Shown: positions 1 to 8,659 of the stretch, piece after piece
How the letters are laid out: each line of letters opens with the position of its first letter
Numbering within the stretch: position 1 is the stretch's first letter
From: Leptolinea sp. UBA5203
GTDB taxonomy: Bacteria; Chloroflexota; Anaerolineae; Anaerolineales; Anaerolineaceae
DNA length: 64,000 bases
Assembly: GCA_002412765.1 (NCBI GenBank)
Contig: DHVR01000023.1
Location: 3,783-67,782 of the forward strand
Direction of reading: 5' to 3'
The notes under the pieces: generated by a model
Databases searched by the model: none
The model's input: the letters and a program-made list of their open reading frames with translations, nothing else
Told to the model about the DNA's origin: nothing
Program-made: the position numbers and the translations under genes

Positions 1-840
1 AATCATCACCACTGCATCATAATCGGATACAACCGGGCCATCAAAACCCAGTTCGTTTCTTAACAAATCAGTTAAGATGCGTTTGGATGCCGCTACAACT
101 TCACCATCCAATTCCGGATAGGCATTCATCATGGTAGCCAAACCCGCATCTCGAATGGCGGCTTGGAACGGTCCTAAATAAATATCATACACATCACCCA
201 TACCCATATGGACAGGATTACAATTCATTCCGCCCTGGGACAGGCTGTGGCCGATGAAGTGCTTTCCTGTGGCAGCTACCCCATCAGCTAAATCCTCCCC
301 CTGTAAACCTTGAATGTAAGCAACGCCAAAGTTACTTACCAGGGTCGGGTCTTCGCCAAAAGTCTCCTCGGTTCGGCCCCAACGAGGGTCCCGACACACA
401 TCCAATACCGGTGCCAAAGCCTGACGTGCACCCACTGCAAGTAATTGCTTTTTTATGACCGCTGTCATTTTGTTGGCAAGCTCTGGTTGAAAAGTACTAG
501 CAAGACCGATCATTTCAGGAAACATAGTGCCTCCCAAAATCATTGCCCCGGAACAACTTTCCTCATGCAGAATGGCTGGAATTCCAAGACGAGTTTTTTC
601 AAGCAAGAATTTCTGAATTTCATTGCCTGTTTTAGCAGTCATCATGGGATCACCAGTGGAGGAGCCGCCAACTCGGGTGATTTGACCAATCCCATGCTTC
701 AATTTATGTTGAATTTTTTCATAATCCAACAATCCATTACTCTGAAGCAGATAAACCCAGTACGAACCTAATTGGGCTAATTTTTCATCCAGCGTCATCT
801 GCGCTAATAACTTTTCTACTTGTTGTTTGTATGATTTCAT
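1..840 (-). CDS. Glycoside hydrolase family 3 (beta-glucosidase/beta-xylosidase type), 3' end outside window
   Basis: The reading frame opens with ATG at 840 and runs off the left edge, so only about 280 N-terminal residues are present. GH3 enzymes release terminal beta-linked sugars from oligosaccharides. I translated this frame by hand. It shows an N-terminal MTLDEKLAQL segment, the RDPRWGRTEETFGEDP motif, GKHFIGHS, and, at the very edge, VVSDYDAV, whose SD aspartate (codon at 22-24) is the usual GH3 nucleophile. There is no signal peptide, so it probably acts in the cytoplasm on imported oligosaccharides. It lies downstream of a CUT1 sugar transporter on the same strand but behind a terminator (965-1000), so it may have its own promoter. 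Substrate cannot be told from this portion. Confidence 0.93.
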   Translation of the reverse strand, partial: MKSYKQQVEKLLAQMTLDEKLAQLGSYWVYLLQSNGLLDYEKIQHKLKHGIGQITRVGGSSTGDPMMTAKTGNEIQKFLLEKTRLGIPAILHEESCSGAMILGGTMFPEMIGLASTFQPELANKMTAVIKKQLLAVGARQALAPVLDVCRDPRWGRTEETFGEDPTLVSNFGVAYIQGLQGEDLADGVAATGKHFIGHSLSQGGMNCNPVHMGMGDVYDIYLGPFQAAIRDAGLATMMNAYPELDGEVVAASKRILTDLLRNELGFDGPVVSDYDAVVMI

Positions 841-854
841 TAAACCTCAAAAAT

Positions 855-868
855 AATTACGGGTAATT
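855..868. promoter_or_regulatory. Perfect 14-bp palindrome upstream of the GH3 gene
   Basis: AATTAC-GG-GTAATT lies 15 bp upstream of the GH3 start codon. The size and position would suit a dimeric repressor operator. It resembles the LacI-type operators at 4613 and 5707 only in its GGTAA half, so the regulator is uncertain. Confidence 0.3.
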
Positions 869-964
869 CCTGATTATATGAGAAAATAACAGTCCTGTTT
901 TCTCATCCGTTGAAATTCAGAAGAGTCCTAAACATTGAGCATTCACAGATGATTGAAAACAAAA

Positions 965-1000
965 GCAGGGCCACAAGTTAGATTTCAGCTTGTGGCCTGC
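965..1000 (-). terminator. Intrinsic terminator after the ABC permease operon
   Basis: A 12-bp stem with one bulged base (arms about 965-977 and 989-1000) is followed on the minus strand by the T-rich tract TTTTGTTTTC. It separates the transporter genes from the GH3 gene. Confidence 0.7.
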
Positions 1001-1122
1001 TCAATAACCTGGTGAAAAATGATCTTATATAAATTTTCTATTCAAAATAGAAAATATAGTATGCGATGAATAACTTCGATGATTAATCAACCTCAATCTG
1101 CAGGTTTGCAAAGTGAGTTTTC

Positions 1123-1962
1123 TTATTCTTTTACGGCACCCATGGCAATACCGCTGATGATGTAGCGGGAGAAGATCGCATAGATAATCAGAATGGGAAC
1201 TACTGTGATGGCCAAACCTAAGTAAATGCTGCCGTATTCCGTGCGGTACACATCACCACGCAGGGTTTGTACCAGCATTGGTAGTGTATATTTTTCGCGT
1301 GAATTGATCAAGATATAGGCATTGAAGAAGTTGTTCCACGATGCCACAAAGGAAAATATACCTAAGGTAAATGCGCCAGGAGCAGCGATCGGCATCATGA
1401 TTTGATGGAAAATTTGCAATTCATTACAACCATCAATTCTGGCAGCGTCAATTAAGTCCCGGATGATTACCGAGTCCAAATATTGTTTGGCAAAGAAGAC
1501 AGCACCAGCATTGGCTATGGATGGCAGAATCAGGGAAAGATAATTATCCACCAAGCCAAGCTTGGACATATATTGGAAGAACCCAATAATGGAGAGCTGC
1601 ATGGGGATCATGACCAATACCATGATAAAGTTGTAAAACTGTTTTTTGCCTTTGAAATTATAGACACTGATGCCATAGGCCGTCAAAAGGGAGAAGTAGA
1701 CTGTAACAACCGTCATTGCGACAGAAAGGTATAGACTGTTGGCAAAACCGCGCCATAAATCCAGTCCGCGACCCAATAAAATATTGTAGTTATTCATGAT
1801 GTGGGTGCTGGGCCAGAATCCGATCCCTTGTTGAATTTCATAGGTGGAGCGAGTCGCATTGACCATCAATAACCAGATCGGCACAATTGTCACGATCAAG
1901 AGCAAGGCTAGAAATATGTATACAAAGACTCTGAGAATGGTAGTTCTAGTTTTATAGTTCAT
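1123..1962 (-). CDS. CUT1 sugar ABC transporter permease, MalG type
   Basis: Inner-membrane subunit of a carbohydrate ABC importer, 279 aa with about six hydrophobic segments. The first is near residues 11-33. The cytoplasmic EAA loop is seen as DAARIDGCNELQIFHQ, the site where the ATPase docks. The C-terminus ISGIAMGAVKE is typical of MalG/LacG-type subunits. AGGTAAG precedes the ATG by a few bases. The gene follows the MalF-type permease by 4 bp, so the two are co-transcribed. No ATPase gene is nearby, as is common for CUT1 systems that share an MsmX/UgpC-like ATPase. Confidence 0.95.
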   Translation of the reverse strand: MNYKTRTTILRVFVYIFLALLLIVTIVPIWLLMVNATRSTYEIQQGIGFWPSTHIMNNYNILLGRGLDLWRGFANSLYLSVAMTVVTVYFSLLTAYGISVYNFKGKKQFYNFIMVLVMIPMQLSIIGFFQYMSKLGLVDNYLSLILPSIANAGAVFFAKQYLDSVIIRDLIDAARIDGCNELQIFHQIMMPIAAPGAFTLGIFSFVASWNNFFNAYILINSREKYTLPMLVQTLRGDVYRTEYGSIYLGLAITVVPILIIYAIFSRYIISGIAMGAVKE

Positions 1963-1966
1963 AATC

Positions 1967-2914
1967 TTACCTCGCCTTTGCCTTTCGTTTTAGCGCTTTC
2001 GCGCGTTCTTCGGGCGTGTCTTTATCCCGCAGGAAGTAGAAAATTGCCAGAGAGCAAATGGAAGTCATCAGAAAGACCACGACGCCCACGGAAGCAGCTG
2101 CCCCAATATGTCCCTTACTACTGCGGAATTTCATGTACATGAGAATATTGTTGGTTAGGATGGAGGAATTTGGAGAACCACGACCATCTGTCAACAAGTA
2201 GGGGATGTCGAACATCTGCATACCACCTACCAGAGAGGTTACAAAAATATAAACCAATACAGATTTCAACAAAGGCAGGGTGATATAGCGAAACATTTGT
2301 ACTGAATTGGCACCATCCACCAGGGCTGCTTCATATAATGAAGTGGGGATGGAAGTCATGCCTGCCATTAAAATAATAATGGTCTGTCCAAACCAGGTCC
2401 ACCATTGGATGAAAACTACCAAGCCGCGCATAGTGGCTTCACTACGAATAAAATCAATGGCCTCTGGAACCAACCCCGTTCGAACTAAAAGCTGATTTAC
2501 AGGCCCGTAAAAAGAGAACAAACTAAAAAATAATGCCGCCACGGAAGCAGGCATCAGCAAGTTTGGCAGATAAAACAAGGCTCGCCATGTGCCAATGAAT
2601 TTAATCTTTAATCGTGCATTGGTAAACCAAACCGAAATTAGCATGGCAATACCGATCTGCGGGATGAAATTAAGCAGCCAGAGGCTCCAGGTATTTCGTA
2701 CTGCTCGCATAAAAAAGTCATCGGCAAACAGGCGTTTGAAATTATCCAGTCCGATCCATTTTGCACTCGCCGCATTCATCAGGGTTGTATCGGTAAAACT
2801 TAAATGGAGCGTGTTATAAACCGGGTACAATCCGAAAAGTAAAAAGCCTATGACAAACGGGGCGATAAAAAAATAACCATAATAATTTCTGCTGGCCTTT
2901 GAATAATTCATCAT
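1967..2914 (-). CDS. CUT1 sugar ABC transporter permease, MalF type
   Basis: A 315-aa membrane permease that pairs with the MalG-type protein encoded next. The N-terminal helix is at about residues 12-34, with further hydrophobic segments throughout. The EAA loop reads YEAALVDGANSVQMFRYITLP. The start is one of two adjacent ATG codons directly after AAGGAGG. The second (2911) has better spacing. The C-terminus is Lys/Arg-rich. It sits between the binding-protein gene and the second permease. A 15-bp perfect hairpin precedes it in the mRNA. Confidence 0.95.
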   Translation of the reverse strand: MMNYSKASRNYYGYFFIAPFVIGFLLFGLYPVYNTLHLSFTDTTLMNAASAKWIGLDNFKRLFADDFFMRAVRNTWSLWLLNFIPQIGIAMLISVWFTNARLKIKFIGTWRALFYLPNLLMPASVAALFFSLFSFYGPVNQLLVRTGLVPEAIDFIRSEATMRGLVVFIQWWTWFGQTIIILMAGMTSIPTSLYEAALVDGANSVQMFRYITLPLLKSVLVYIFVTSLVGGMQMFDIPYLLTDGRGSPNSSILTNNILMYMKFRSSKGHIGAAASVGVVVFLMTSICSLAIFYFLRDKDTPEERAKALKRKAKAR

Positions 2915-2927
2915 GCCTCCTTTAAGT

Positions 2928-2968
2928 TGAGTCAGTGTATAGAAGGGATAAACCTATACACTGACTCA
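2928..2968 (-). other. Perfect 15-bp mRNA hairpin between binding protein and permease genes
   Basis: Arms 2928-2942 and 2954-2968 are exact inverted repeats around an 11-base loop. No T tract follows on the minus strand. The element therefore looks like a processing or stabilising hairpin that lets the binding protein be made in excess over the permeases, not a full terminator. Confidence 0.6.
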
Positions 2969-2987
2969 GTAAAAATGTTATCTCAAC

Positions 2988-4442
2988 CTATTTGATGATC
3001 AAATCGGGGAATTCGTTGCGGACTGCTTCTTTCCACAGGCTCCACATCTGGTCGAGGGTGATCTCACCGGCAAGATAGGAGTTTTCGGGATCGTTCAGTG
3101 CACGTTGAATGGCATCATCGGAACCCTGCATCAAAGCTGCGTTTACAGAAGGAGCTGCGGCAGCAAATCCACCATAAGAGTTCTGACCACCCAAGAATTC
3201 GCTCAAGGAAGAATCGTCGAAGGAGGCGGTGATTTTATCAACAACAACTTTACTGGAGACGAAGTCGCCGGCTGCCTGAGCCTGATCGGCAGGAACATTC
3301 GGGTCAATGGCTTTCAAGAAATCATTGGTGTAGACGCCGGTTGCCCAGTTGGTCAGGTTTTCTTCATCCAGGGTGCAGAAGCGGATGAATTCGGTGGCTA
3401 ATTCCATGTTCTTGCTTTCTTTCATTACGCCTAACCAGGTACCACCCCATTGATAGGGCAGCGGTCCGGTGATAACACCCCAGTCACCAACAGTGGTGGA
3501 GGCGCCATCAGCAGAGGTTGCGTTGGGGGATAAGACATAGGGAAGACCCCAGGTGGGCAGGAAGTAGGAGAAGATTTTCTTTGGGGCGCCGTTGGCATCC
3601 ACGAGGGTGTCATTCATACCAGCGAACCAGCCTTCTTGCCATTGGGTTGCGCGGGCTTCGTAACCTTTATCGCGGAAAGTTTTGGCGGTTTCGATCATTT
3701 TGTCAACCATTGGGTCAACAGTCAGGGTGTCGTCCACGATCCAGGGCTGTGAGCGGTTTGCGAAGAACAAGTTTTGGAAATCACCATTGGAAGCAACCAT
3801 GTAGGTATCGCCATTGGATTTGGTTTTCACAACTTCAGCAGCTGCGGTGTAGGCATCCATGTCTTTCAGGATTTCTTGCATTTCGGTGGGATCATCGGTG
3901 CCGAAATATTCTTTAGCCAGGGAGCGGCGATAGAAGAGAGCGCCGGGGGTAGCCTGATAAGCCAAGGCTTTCAAAACACCATCGTAGGAACCTACATCGG
4001 TGACGAAAGGATAAACATCAGCTTTATCGATATCAGCCTGGAGGGCACTTAAGTCGGCCAAGAAATCGCTTTCTACATAGCTTTTTACAAAAGCAGCTTC
4101 CAAAGCTACAACATCAGGAACCTGACTGGTGCCTAAGGTTGCCATCAGTTTTGTCTGATATTCACCATTGGTCATGGGGATCATGGTGTAAACGACATCC
4201 ACATCCGGGTGAGAAGCTTCAAAGGCTACGGCCATGGTGTTGATCTCATTGGTGAAAGACCAAACATTGAGGATAGTCTTGCCAGCGGCAGGAGCTGCGG
4301 CGGCAGGGGCATCAGTAGCAGCAGGTGCTTCAGCGGCAGGGGCCTCAACAGCGGGAGCAGCAGGAGCTGCACCACCGCAGGCGCTAAGCAGCATGCTGGC
4401 GATTAACAGAAAACTTGCGATAAATAAAACTTTATTCTTCAT
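2988..4442 (-). CDS. Sugar ABC transporter substrate-binding lipoprotein (CUT1)
   Basis: A 484-aa extracellular solute-binding protein (family 1). A signal peptide ends in the lipobox LLSAC, with Cys22 the likely lipidation site. An Ala/Pro-rich linker (about residues 23-53) follows, typical of lipoproteins in Anaerolineae-like genomes. The mature part opens with ILNVWSFTNEINTM, the usual beginning of maltose/oligosaccharide binding proteins. It heads the operon with two permeases and probably delivers an oligosaccharide for the downstream GH3 enzyme. The LacI-type operator at 4613-4628 lies about 170 bp upstream of the start. Confidence 0.95.
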   Translation of the reverse strand: MKNKVLFIASFLLIASMLLSACGGAAPAAPAVEAPAAEAPAATDAPAAAAPAAGKTILNVWSFTNEINTMAVAFEASHPDVDVVYTMIPMTNGEYQTKLMATLGTSQVPDVVALEAAFVKSYVESDFLADLSALQADIDKADVYPFVTDVGSYDGVLKALAYQATPGALFYRRSLAKEYFGTDDPTEMQEILKDMDAYTAAAEVVKTKSNGDTYMVASNGDFQNLFFANRSQPWIVDDTLTVDPMVDKMIETAKTFRDKGYEARATQWQEGWFAGMNDTLVDANGAPKKIFSYFLPTWGLPYVLSPNATSADGASTTVGDWGVITGPLPYQWGGTWLGVMKESKNMELATEFIRFCTLDEENLTNWATGVYTNDFLKAIDPNVPADQAQAAGDFVSSKVVVDKITASFDDSSLSEFLGGQNSYGGFAAAAPSVNAALMQGSDDAIQRALNDPENSYLAGEITLDQMWSLWKEAVRNEFPDLIIK

Positions 4443-4612
4443 GGTTCCTCATCTCCTCGATATAGGACATAAATGATAAACTTAATAGAACTGATGTGTT
4501 TGCACATCATTCAGCTTGCAGGTCTTTTCACTCTGTCGAATGAGTTTTTGGAAAGATCTGCATTTTTATGCACAAATTTTTACTTCACTCACCTCCTCTT
4601 CAGGTCATTCTG

Positions 4613-4628
4613 TCGGTAATGTTACCGA
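4613..4628. promoter_or_regulatory. LacI-family operator upstream of the sugar transporter operon
   Basis: TCGGTAA-TG-TTACCGA is a perfect inverted repeat with 7-bp arms. It matches the two imperfect CGGTAnC..TTACCG boxes in front of the adjacent lacI-type gene. Its position between the regulator's stop codon and the transporter start fits control of the transporter by that regulator. Confidence 0.7.
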
Positions 4629-4670
4629 TCAGGATAAGTTTTTTTACTTAACTTTGACTTTCAATAAAGA

Positions 4671-5681
4671 TCAATTATTGCGCTGACAGGATCCGCGGAC
4701 GATTAATTTTGTCCGTATCTGGTGTATTCTATTTTCAAGGGGTTCATCATTAATGATTTTGATCAACATTCGGGTAGCTTTGCTGCCCATCTCGGAAAGA
4801 AATTGATCCACTGTTGTTAGATTGATGTAATTAGCTTCGGTGATGTTATCAAACCCGATAACCGATAAATCTTCCGGGATGAGTAAATTCATATCCCGTG
4901 CTGCTTCAAAAACCCCGATGGCCGACTGATCATTGGCTGCAAAAATGGCCGAGGGTCTCTCTAGCAATGAGAGTATTTGCTTAGCCGCCAGGATCGAAAC
5001 AGGCATGGAAAAATCACCATTGGCAATTAAGGATTCATCAATCGCGACGCCCCATTTTTTCAAGGCATCCTTATAGCCCAACAAACGCTGAGTAGCACTT
5101 TCCAATTCCGGTCGACCGGCAATGAAACCGATGCGGCGATGTCCCAATTCCAATAGATATTCCATAGCTTCCATCGCTCCGGCATAATTTGTGCCATAAA
5201 TGGAAGGGTAATTTGGATCAATGGTATGCGGGTCTACAGAAACAACTGGTTTATCCAGAAAAATGCTTGCGTTGGCTGAAGCAACAATAATGACACCATC
5301 GGTAATGGAATTATTAAGTTGAGCTACAAAACGGCGTTCGTGGTTCGCTGCGGCATATTTTCGTACATTTCCGGTAGTATACACCAGCAAATCAAAAGGA
5401 GATTCCGTAATTGCACGGTTCACTCCCTTCATGATCTCAATGGAGAAGGGATGTTCCACGTCCGGCATCACCAAGCCAATAACGTTGGTACGCAAGCTGC
5501 GCATACTGCGCGCAGCCAAACTAGAACTATAGCCCAGCTCATCAATCACCGTAAGAATCCGATCCTGGGTATCTTTTGCAACATCCACTTTGCCATTCAA
5601 AACTCTGGAAACCGTTGAAACAGAGACACCTGCTTCCCGGGCTACATCCTGAATTTTTATGGCGCTGCGTTTTGGTTGCAT
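4671..5681 (-). CDS. LacI-family transcriptional regulator
   Basis: A 336-aa one-domain-plus-effector repressor. The N-terminal helix-turn-helix is at about residues 8-30 (IQDVAREAGVSVSTVSRVLN), with the hinge helix SLAARSMRSLR following. The remaining part is a periplasmic-binding-protein-like effector domain (NVIGLVMPDVEHPF, FAANDQSAIGVFEAA, SVIGFDNITEA). It lies directly upstream of, and in the same direction as, the CUT1 operon. Palindromic boxes in front of both suggest it represses the transporter and itself until the incoming sugar binds. Confidence 0.95.
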   Translation of the reverse strand: MQPKRSAIKIQDVAREAGVSVSTVSRVLNGKVDVAKDTQDRILTVIDELGYSSSLAARSMRSLRTNVIGLVMPDVEHPFSIEIMKGVNRAITESPFDLLVYTTGNVRKYAAANHERRFVAQLNNSITDGVIIVASANASIFLDKPVVSVDPHTIDPNYPSIYGTNYAGAMEAMEYLLELGHRRIGFIAGRPELESATQRLLGYKDALKKWGVAIDESLIANGDFSMPVSILAAKQILSLLERPSAIFAANDQSAIGVFEAARDMNLLIPEDLSVIGFDNITEANYINLTTVDQFLSEMGSKATRMLIKIINDEPLENRIHQIRTKLIVRGSCQRNN

Positions 5682-5706
5682 AAAGTTCCTAATCCAGAGT
5701 TTTTTT

Positions 5707-5732
5707 CGGTATCCTTACCGGTATCGTTACCG
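5707..5732. promoter_or_regulatory. Two overlapping LacI-type operator boxes before lacI-type gene
   Basis: CGGTATCCTTACCG (5707-5720) and CGGTATCGTTACCG (5719-5732) overlap by two bases and lie 26 bp upstream of the regulator start. They share half-sites with the box at 4613-4628. This suggests autoregulation with two dimers on one face of the DNA, since the centres are 12 bp apart. Confidence 0.65.
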
Positions 5733-5841
5733 CATTTTGATTATTGCATTAATATTTCATTAAGTCAACAATTTTTAAGATTTTAATTCCCATACCATTT
5801 TTCCCCCGAATCAACCTGAATTGACCCATTGAATTAAAAAC

Positions 5842-5873
5842 AGGACTCCTTGAGGATGTTCCCAAGGAGTCCT
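5842..5873 (-). terminator. Intrinsic terminator after the chemoreceptor gene
   Basis: An 11-bp perfect stem (5842-5852 with 5863-5873) is followed on the minus strand by TGTTTTTAATTC. It lies 18 bp past the stop codon. Confidence 0.85.
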
Positions 5874-5890
5874 TACGAAATCGTCAGATA

Positions 5891-8323
5891 TTAAAGCTGG
5901 AATTCCTTAACAATGGCCCGTAATTCTTCCGCCAATTCTAATAATGCCTGAGCGGCTTGGGAAACTTCCTGAACTTGCGCCGACATTTCTTCGGCTGAAG
6001 CTGAGACCTCTTCCACTGCTGCAGAGTTTTCTTCCGAAATCGCGGCAATCGTCTCAATAGCCTGGGTTACTTCCGTCGAGGAAGCGCTCATTTGTTCAGT
6101 TGCAGCCGTGTTTTCTTCAATAACCGCCGATACTGTATCCACAGCGGAAACTAACTCATCTGATGCCGCACCCATTAACCTGGAGGCTTCAGCCGCCTGT
6201 TCCGCTTGTTGGGTCATTTCTTTGGTAGCTTCCAAGATCAATACCAACGCCTGCCCGGATGCATTCGCCTGCTCCACACCCTGTGCAACCTGTTGACCCG
6301 ATTGCTGCATACTTTGGACCGCATCTTTTACAGTTTTCTGAATACCATCAATGAGGGTGGATATTTCCCTGGTAGCCACTGCTGACCGCTCGGCCAATTT
6401 GCGAACTTCATCCGCCACAACCGCAAACCCTTTGCCGTTTTCACCGGCACGGGCAGCTTCAATGGCAGCATTTAAAGCTAACAAGTTGGTTTGTGAGGCG
6501 ATATCTTCAATGGTTTCAACAATGGTACCAATCTGATCGGAGCGTTTTCCCATTTCCTGGATGGCTGTTGCTGTTTGATCCACTGAGGCTCGAATGGAAA
6601 GAATGCCTTGAATGGTTTTTTCCATCTTGTCTTGGCCGTCTTCAGCGGCTTTTGTTGCCGTTTGCGCCTGCTTGGTGACCATTTGAGCATTGCCTGAAAC
6701 CTGCTGGATGGTAGCAGAAAGCTGTCCGGTTACCATGGAAGCTTGTGTGGAAGCTGAGGCCTGATCCTGCGCACCTCTGGCCACGCCATCGATCGCTCGT
6801 GTCATTTGCTCAACGGACCCGGCAGTGATTTCTACGGCTTCAGCTTGTTGATTGGTGCCGGAAGCCACTTGCTGCATGGTTTGAGCAATCTGCGAGGTTG
6901 CCATTCCCGCTTCGTTAGATGCCATCGCCAGCCCATCCGATGATGTAGTCAGTTGATCGGCAGATTGTGCCAGACGAGTTATCTGCCCTCGCAGAGTGGC
7001 TACCATATGACGGAACGCATTGCCCAGAATATCGTCATCCGAGTTTAATACAACATCCATGGTGAGATCACCCTGTGAAATTCGTTGAGCAATCGTTGCC
7101 CGATCCTGAAAATAATCCTCGATTGACTTCAACCCTTTCGATAAATCCCCAATTTCATCCATGCGAGATAAGGTACGCTTTTGAACATCTTCGGGGATAT
7201 CCTTACTGGCGCTACCTTTTGCCAGCATGCCCATCGCTTTGGACATCATCACCATCGGTTTTGAAAGATCATTGGCAGCCCAGAACGCTAATGCACCCAA
7301 TAAGAGAAATAAAGCTAGTGCAATGACGGCGTTATTGATCATCACCAAACGTGTAGCTTGATTAACTTCCTCAAGATCCTGAGTAAGGACAACCGTCCAA
7401 CCTAATTCTTCGGCATTTTGACCCGTTAGCTTATGATAAGCCAGGACCGAAGGATTTCCCGTTGAATCTTGTTTATTACCAAACCAACCCAAATCCTCTG
7501 TGGTTAAACCACTCAACCACTCCGGAGCCGGTTGCATCATCCATTCGGGATTTTCATCGTACAGAATGACCCCATTACGATCAACCAAAGTGGCAGTTCC
7601 TGATTCGCCAATCTTAATGTCTGAGAGCATTTTGAATGCCTGGGTTACATCCACAGTTGTTCGCAGGATTCCCACTACGCGGGAACGATCAAATATCGGG
7701 GTGGCAATATTAATGGCATAAATACCCGAACTGGCATCCAGTTCTACATTATCAATAAAGGTCATCCCCTGGCCTTGAGCATAACTAGTGTCCCACCAGC
7801 CTTCGCCAGCTTGCAGAAAATCCCCGGTTCGAGCACTCATGGCAACGTTTAGTCCACGCGTTCCAGTCGCAAAGACCTCCACATTTTCAGGAAACTGCAG
7901 CATATAAGCACGTAGACGGTCACTCAACTCGTTGTTTTCAATCTGATCCACTGTTTCCTTCATGGAAGGTGCTTCATCTTGCCAATCTTGATCCATGGAA
8001 ACAATTTCATTCTCGGATAAAGAGGCATACGCCGCATTGGCCTCCTTTACCGCGTCAATAATATCCGGCGATAAAGCCAATACTTCAAGGTTCTTCGCAC
8101 TGGTTTGAATTACGGCTGCGGCTTGTTCCCCAATATTGCGCGCCAATATCACCATGGATTCACCGCTTACTTGGGTCACTTTTTGGGAAATGCTGAAGTA
8201 TGCGAATAGGGACAATGTTCCCACGGAAATAATTATTGTCGCGTAAAAAAGGGTCAATATTTTTGAACGAATTTTTAAATTTCCCCACTTAAAACCACTA
8301 ATTGAATTACTTTTCTTGCTCAT
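5891..8323 (-). CDS. Methyl-accepting chemotaxis protein with extracellular Cache-type sensor
   Basis: A transmembrane chemoreceptor of about 810 aa. The first membrane helix is near residues 25-47. It is followed by a large extracellular region resembling a double Cache sensor (for example FIDNVELDASSGIYAINIATPIFD), a second helix near 330-350, a HAMP region, and a long cytoplasmic coiled coil. The conserved signalling tip is seen in DIASQTNLLALNAAIEAARA and VVADEVRKLAERS. There is no C-terminal pentapeptide tether for CheR/CheB. An ATG at 8335 opens the frame, but the ATG at 8323 has GAGGGAAG just before it and is preferred. No che genes lie in the window. The ligand is unknown; the transporter-rich setting makes a sugar plausible. 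Confidence 0.93.
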   Translation of the reverse strand: MSKKSNSISGFKWGNLKIRSKILTLFYATIIISVGTLSLFAYFSISQKVTQVSGESMVILARNIGEQAAAVIQTSAKNLEVLALSPDIIDAVKEANAAYASLSENEIVSMDQDWQDEAPSMKETVDQIENNELSDRLRAYMLQFPENVEVFATGTRGLNVAMSARTGDFLQAGEGWWDTSYAQGQGMTFIDNVELDASSGIYAINIATPIFDRSRVVGILRTTVDVTQAFKMLSDIKIGESGTATLVDRNGVILYDENPEWMMQPAPEWLSGLTTEDLGWFGNKQDSTGNPSVLAYHKLTGQNAEELGWTVVLTQDLEEVNQATRLVMINNAVIALALFLLLGALAFWAANDLSKPMVMMSKAMGMLAKGSASKDIPEDVQKRTLSRMDEIGDLSKGLKSIEDYFQDRATIAQRISQGDLTMDVVLNSDDDILGNAFRHMVATLRGQITRLAQSADQLTTSSDGLAMASNEAGMATSQIAQTMQQVASGTNQQAEAVEITAGSVEQMTRAIDGVARGAQDQASASTQASMVTGQLSATIQQVSGNAQMVTKQAQTATKAAEDGQDKMEKTIQGILSIRASVDQTATAIQEMGKRSDQIGTIVETIEDIASQTNLLALNAAIEAARAGENGKGFAVVADEVRKLAERSAVATREISTLIDGIQKTVKDAVQSMQQSGQQVAQGVEQANASGQALVLILEATKEMTQQAEQAAEASRLMGAASDELVSAVDTVSAVIEENTAATEQMSASSTEVTQAIETIAAISEENSAAVEEVSASAEEMSAQVQEVSQAAQALLELAEELRAIVKEFQL

Positions 8324-8431
8324 CTCTTCCCTCATCTAAGTACACTCGTAATTATTTAGTAAAAATTCACACAGAAGATTAACTATAAATTTAGGTAAAG
8401 CTGTGGTGTCTTGTCATACGAGGAGTGGTGC

Positions 8432-8464
8432 ATATTCCACTAACAGTAGCCGTTAATGGAATAT
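8432..8464. promoter_or_regulatory. Long inverted repeat upstream of the chemoreceptor
   Basis: Arms ATATTCCAcTAAC and GTTAaTGGAATAT pair at 12 of 13 positions around a 7-base spacer, about 100 bp upstream of the chemoreceptor start. No T tract flanks it, so an operator is more likely than a terminator. Nothing else is recognised in the 8336-8659 gap except the terminator at 8616. Confidence 0.4.
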
Positions 8465-8615
8465 TCCGAACTATTAATTTAATAATAATTCTCTTAGGTA
8501 TTAGGATAATAAAAGTCATATTTAAATGAAGTAAATTATGTGTAAGAATTAAGGGACTCATGATGAGCAGGAATTATTCAACTAAGAATATCCATTTTAT
8601 TGCGATTTAAATACA

Positions 8616-8637
8616 AAAAGGGCTAAACAGCCCTTTT
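8616..8637 (-). terminator. Intrinsic terminator after the DUF89 gene
   Basis: AAAAGGGCT and AGCCCTTTT pair around a 4-base loop, giving a T tract on the minus strand 23 bp past the DUF89 stop codon. Confidence 0.85.
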
Positions 8638-8659
8638 AGAATAGCCGACTCATTAACTA

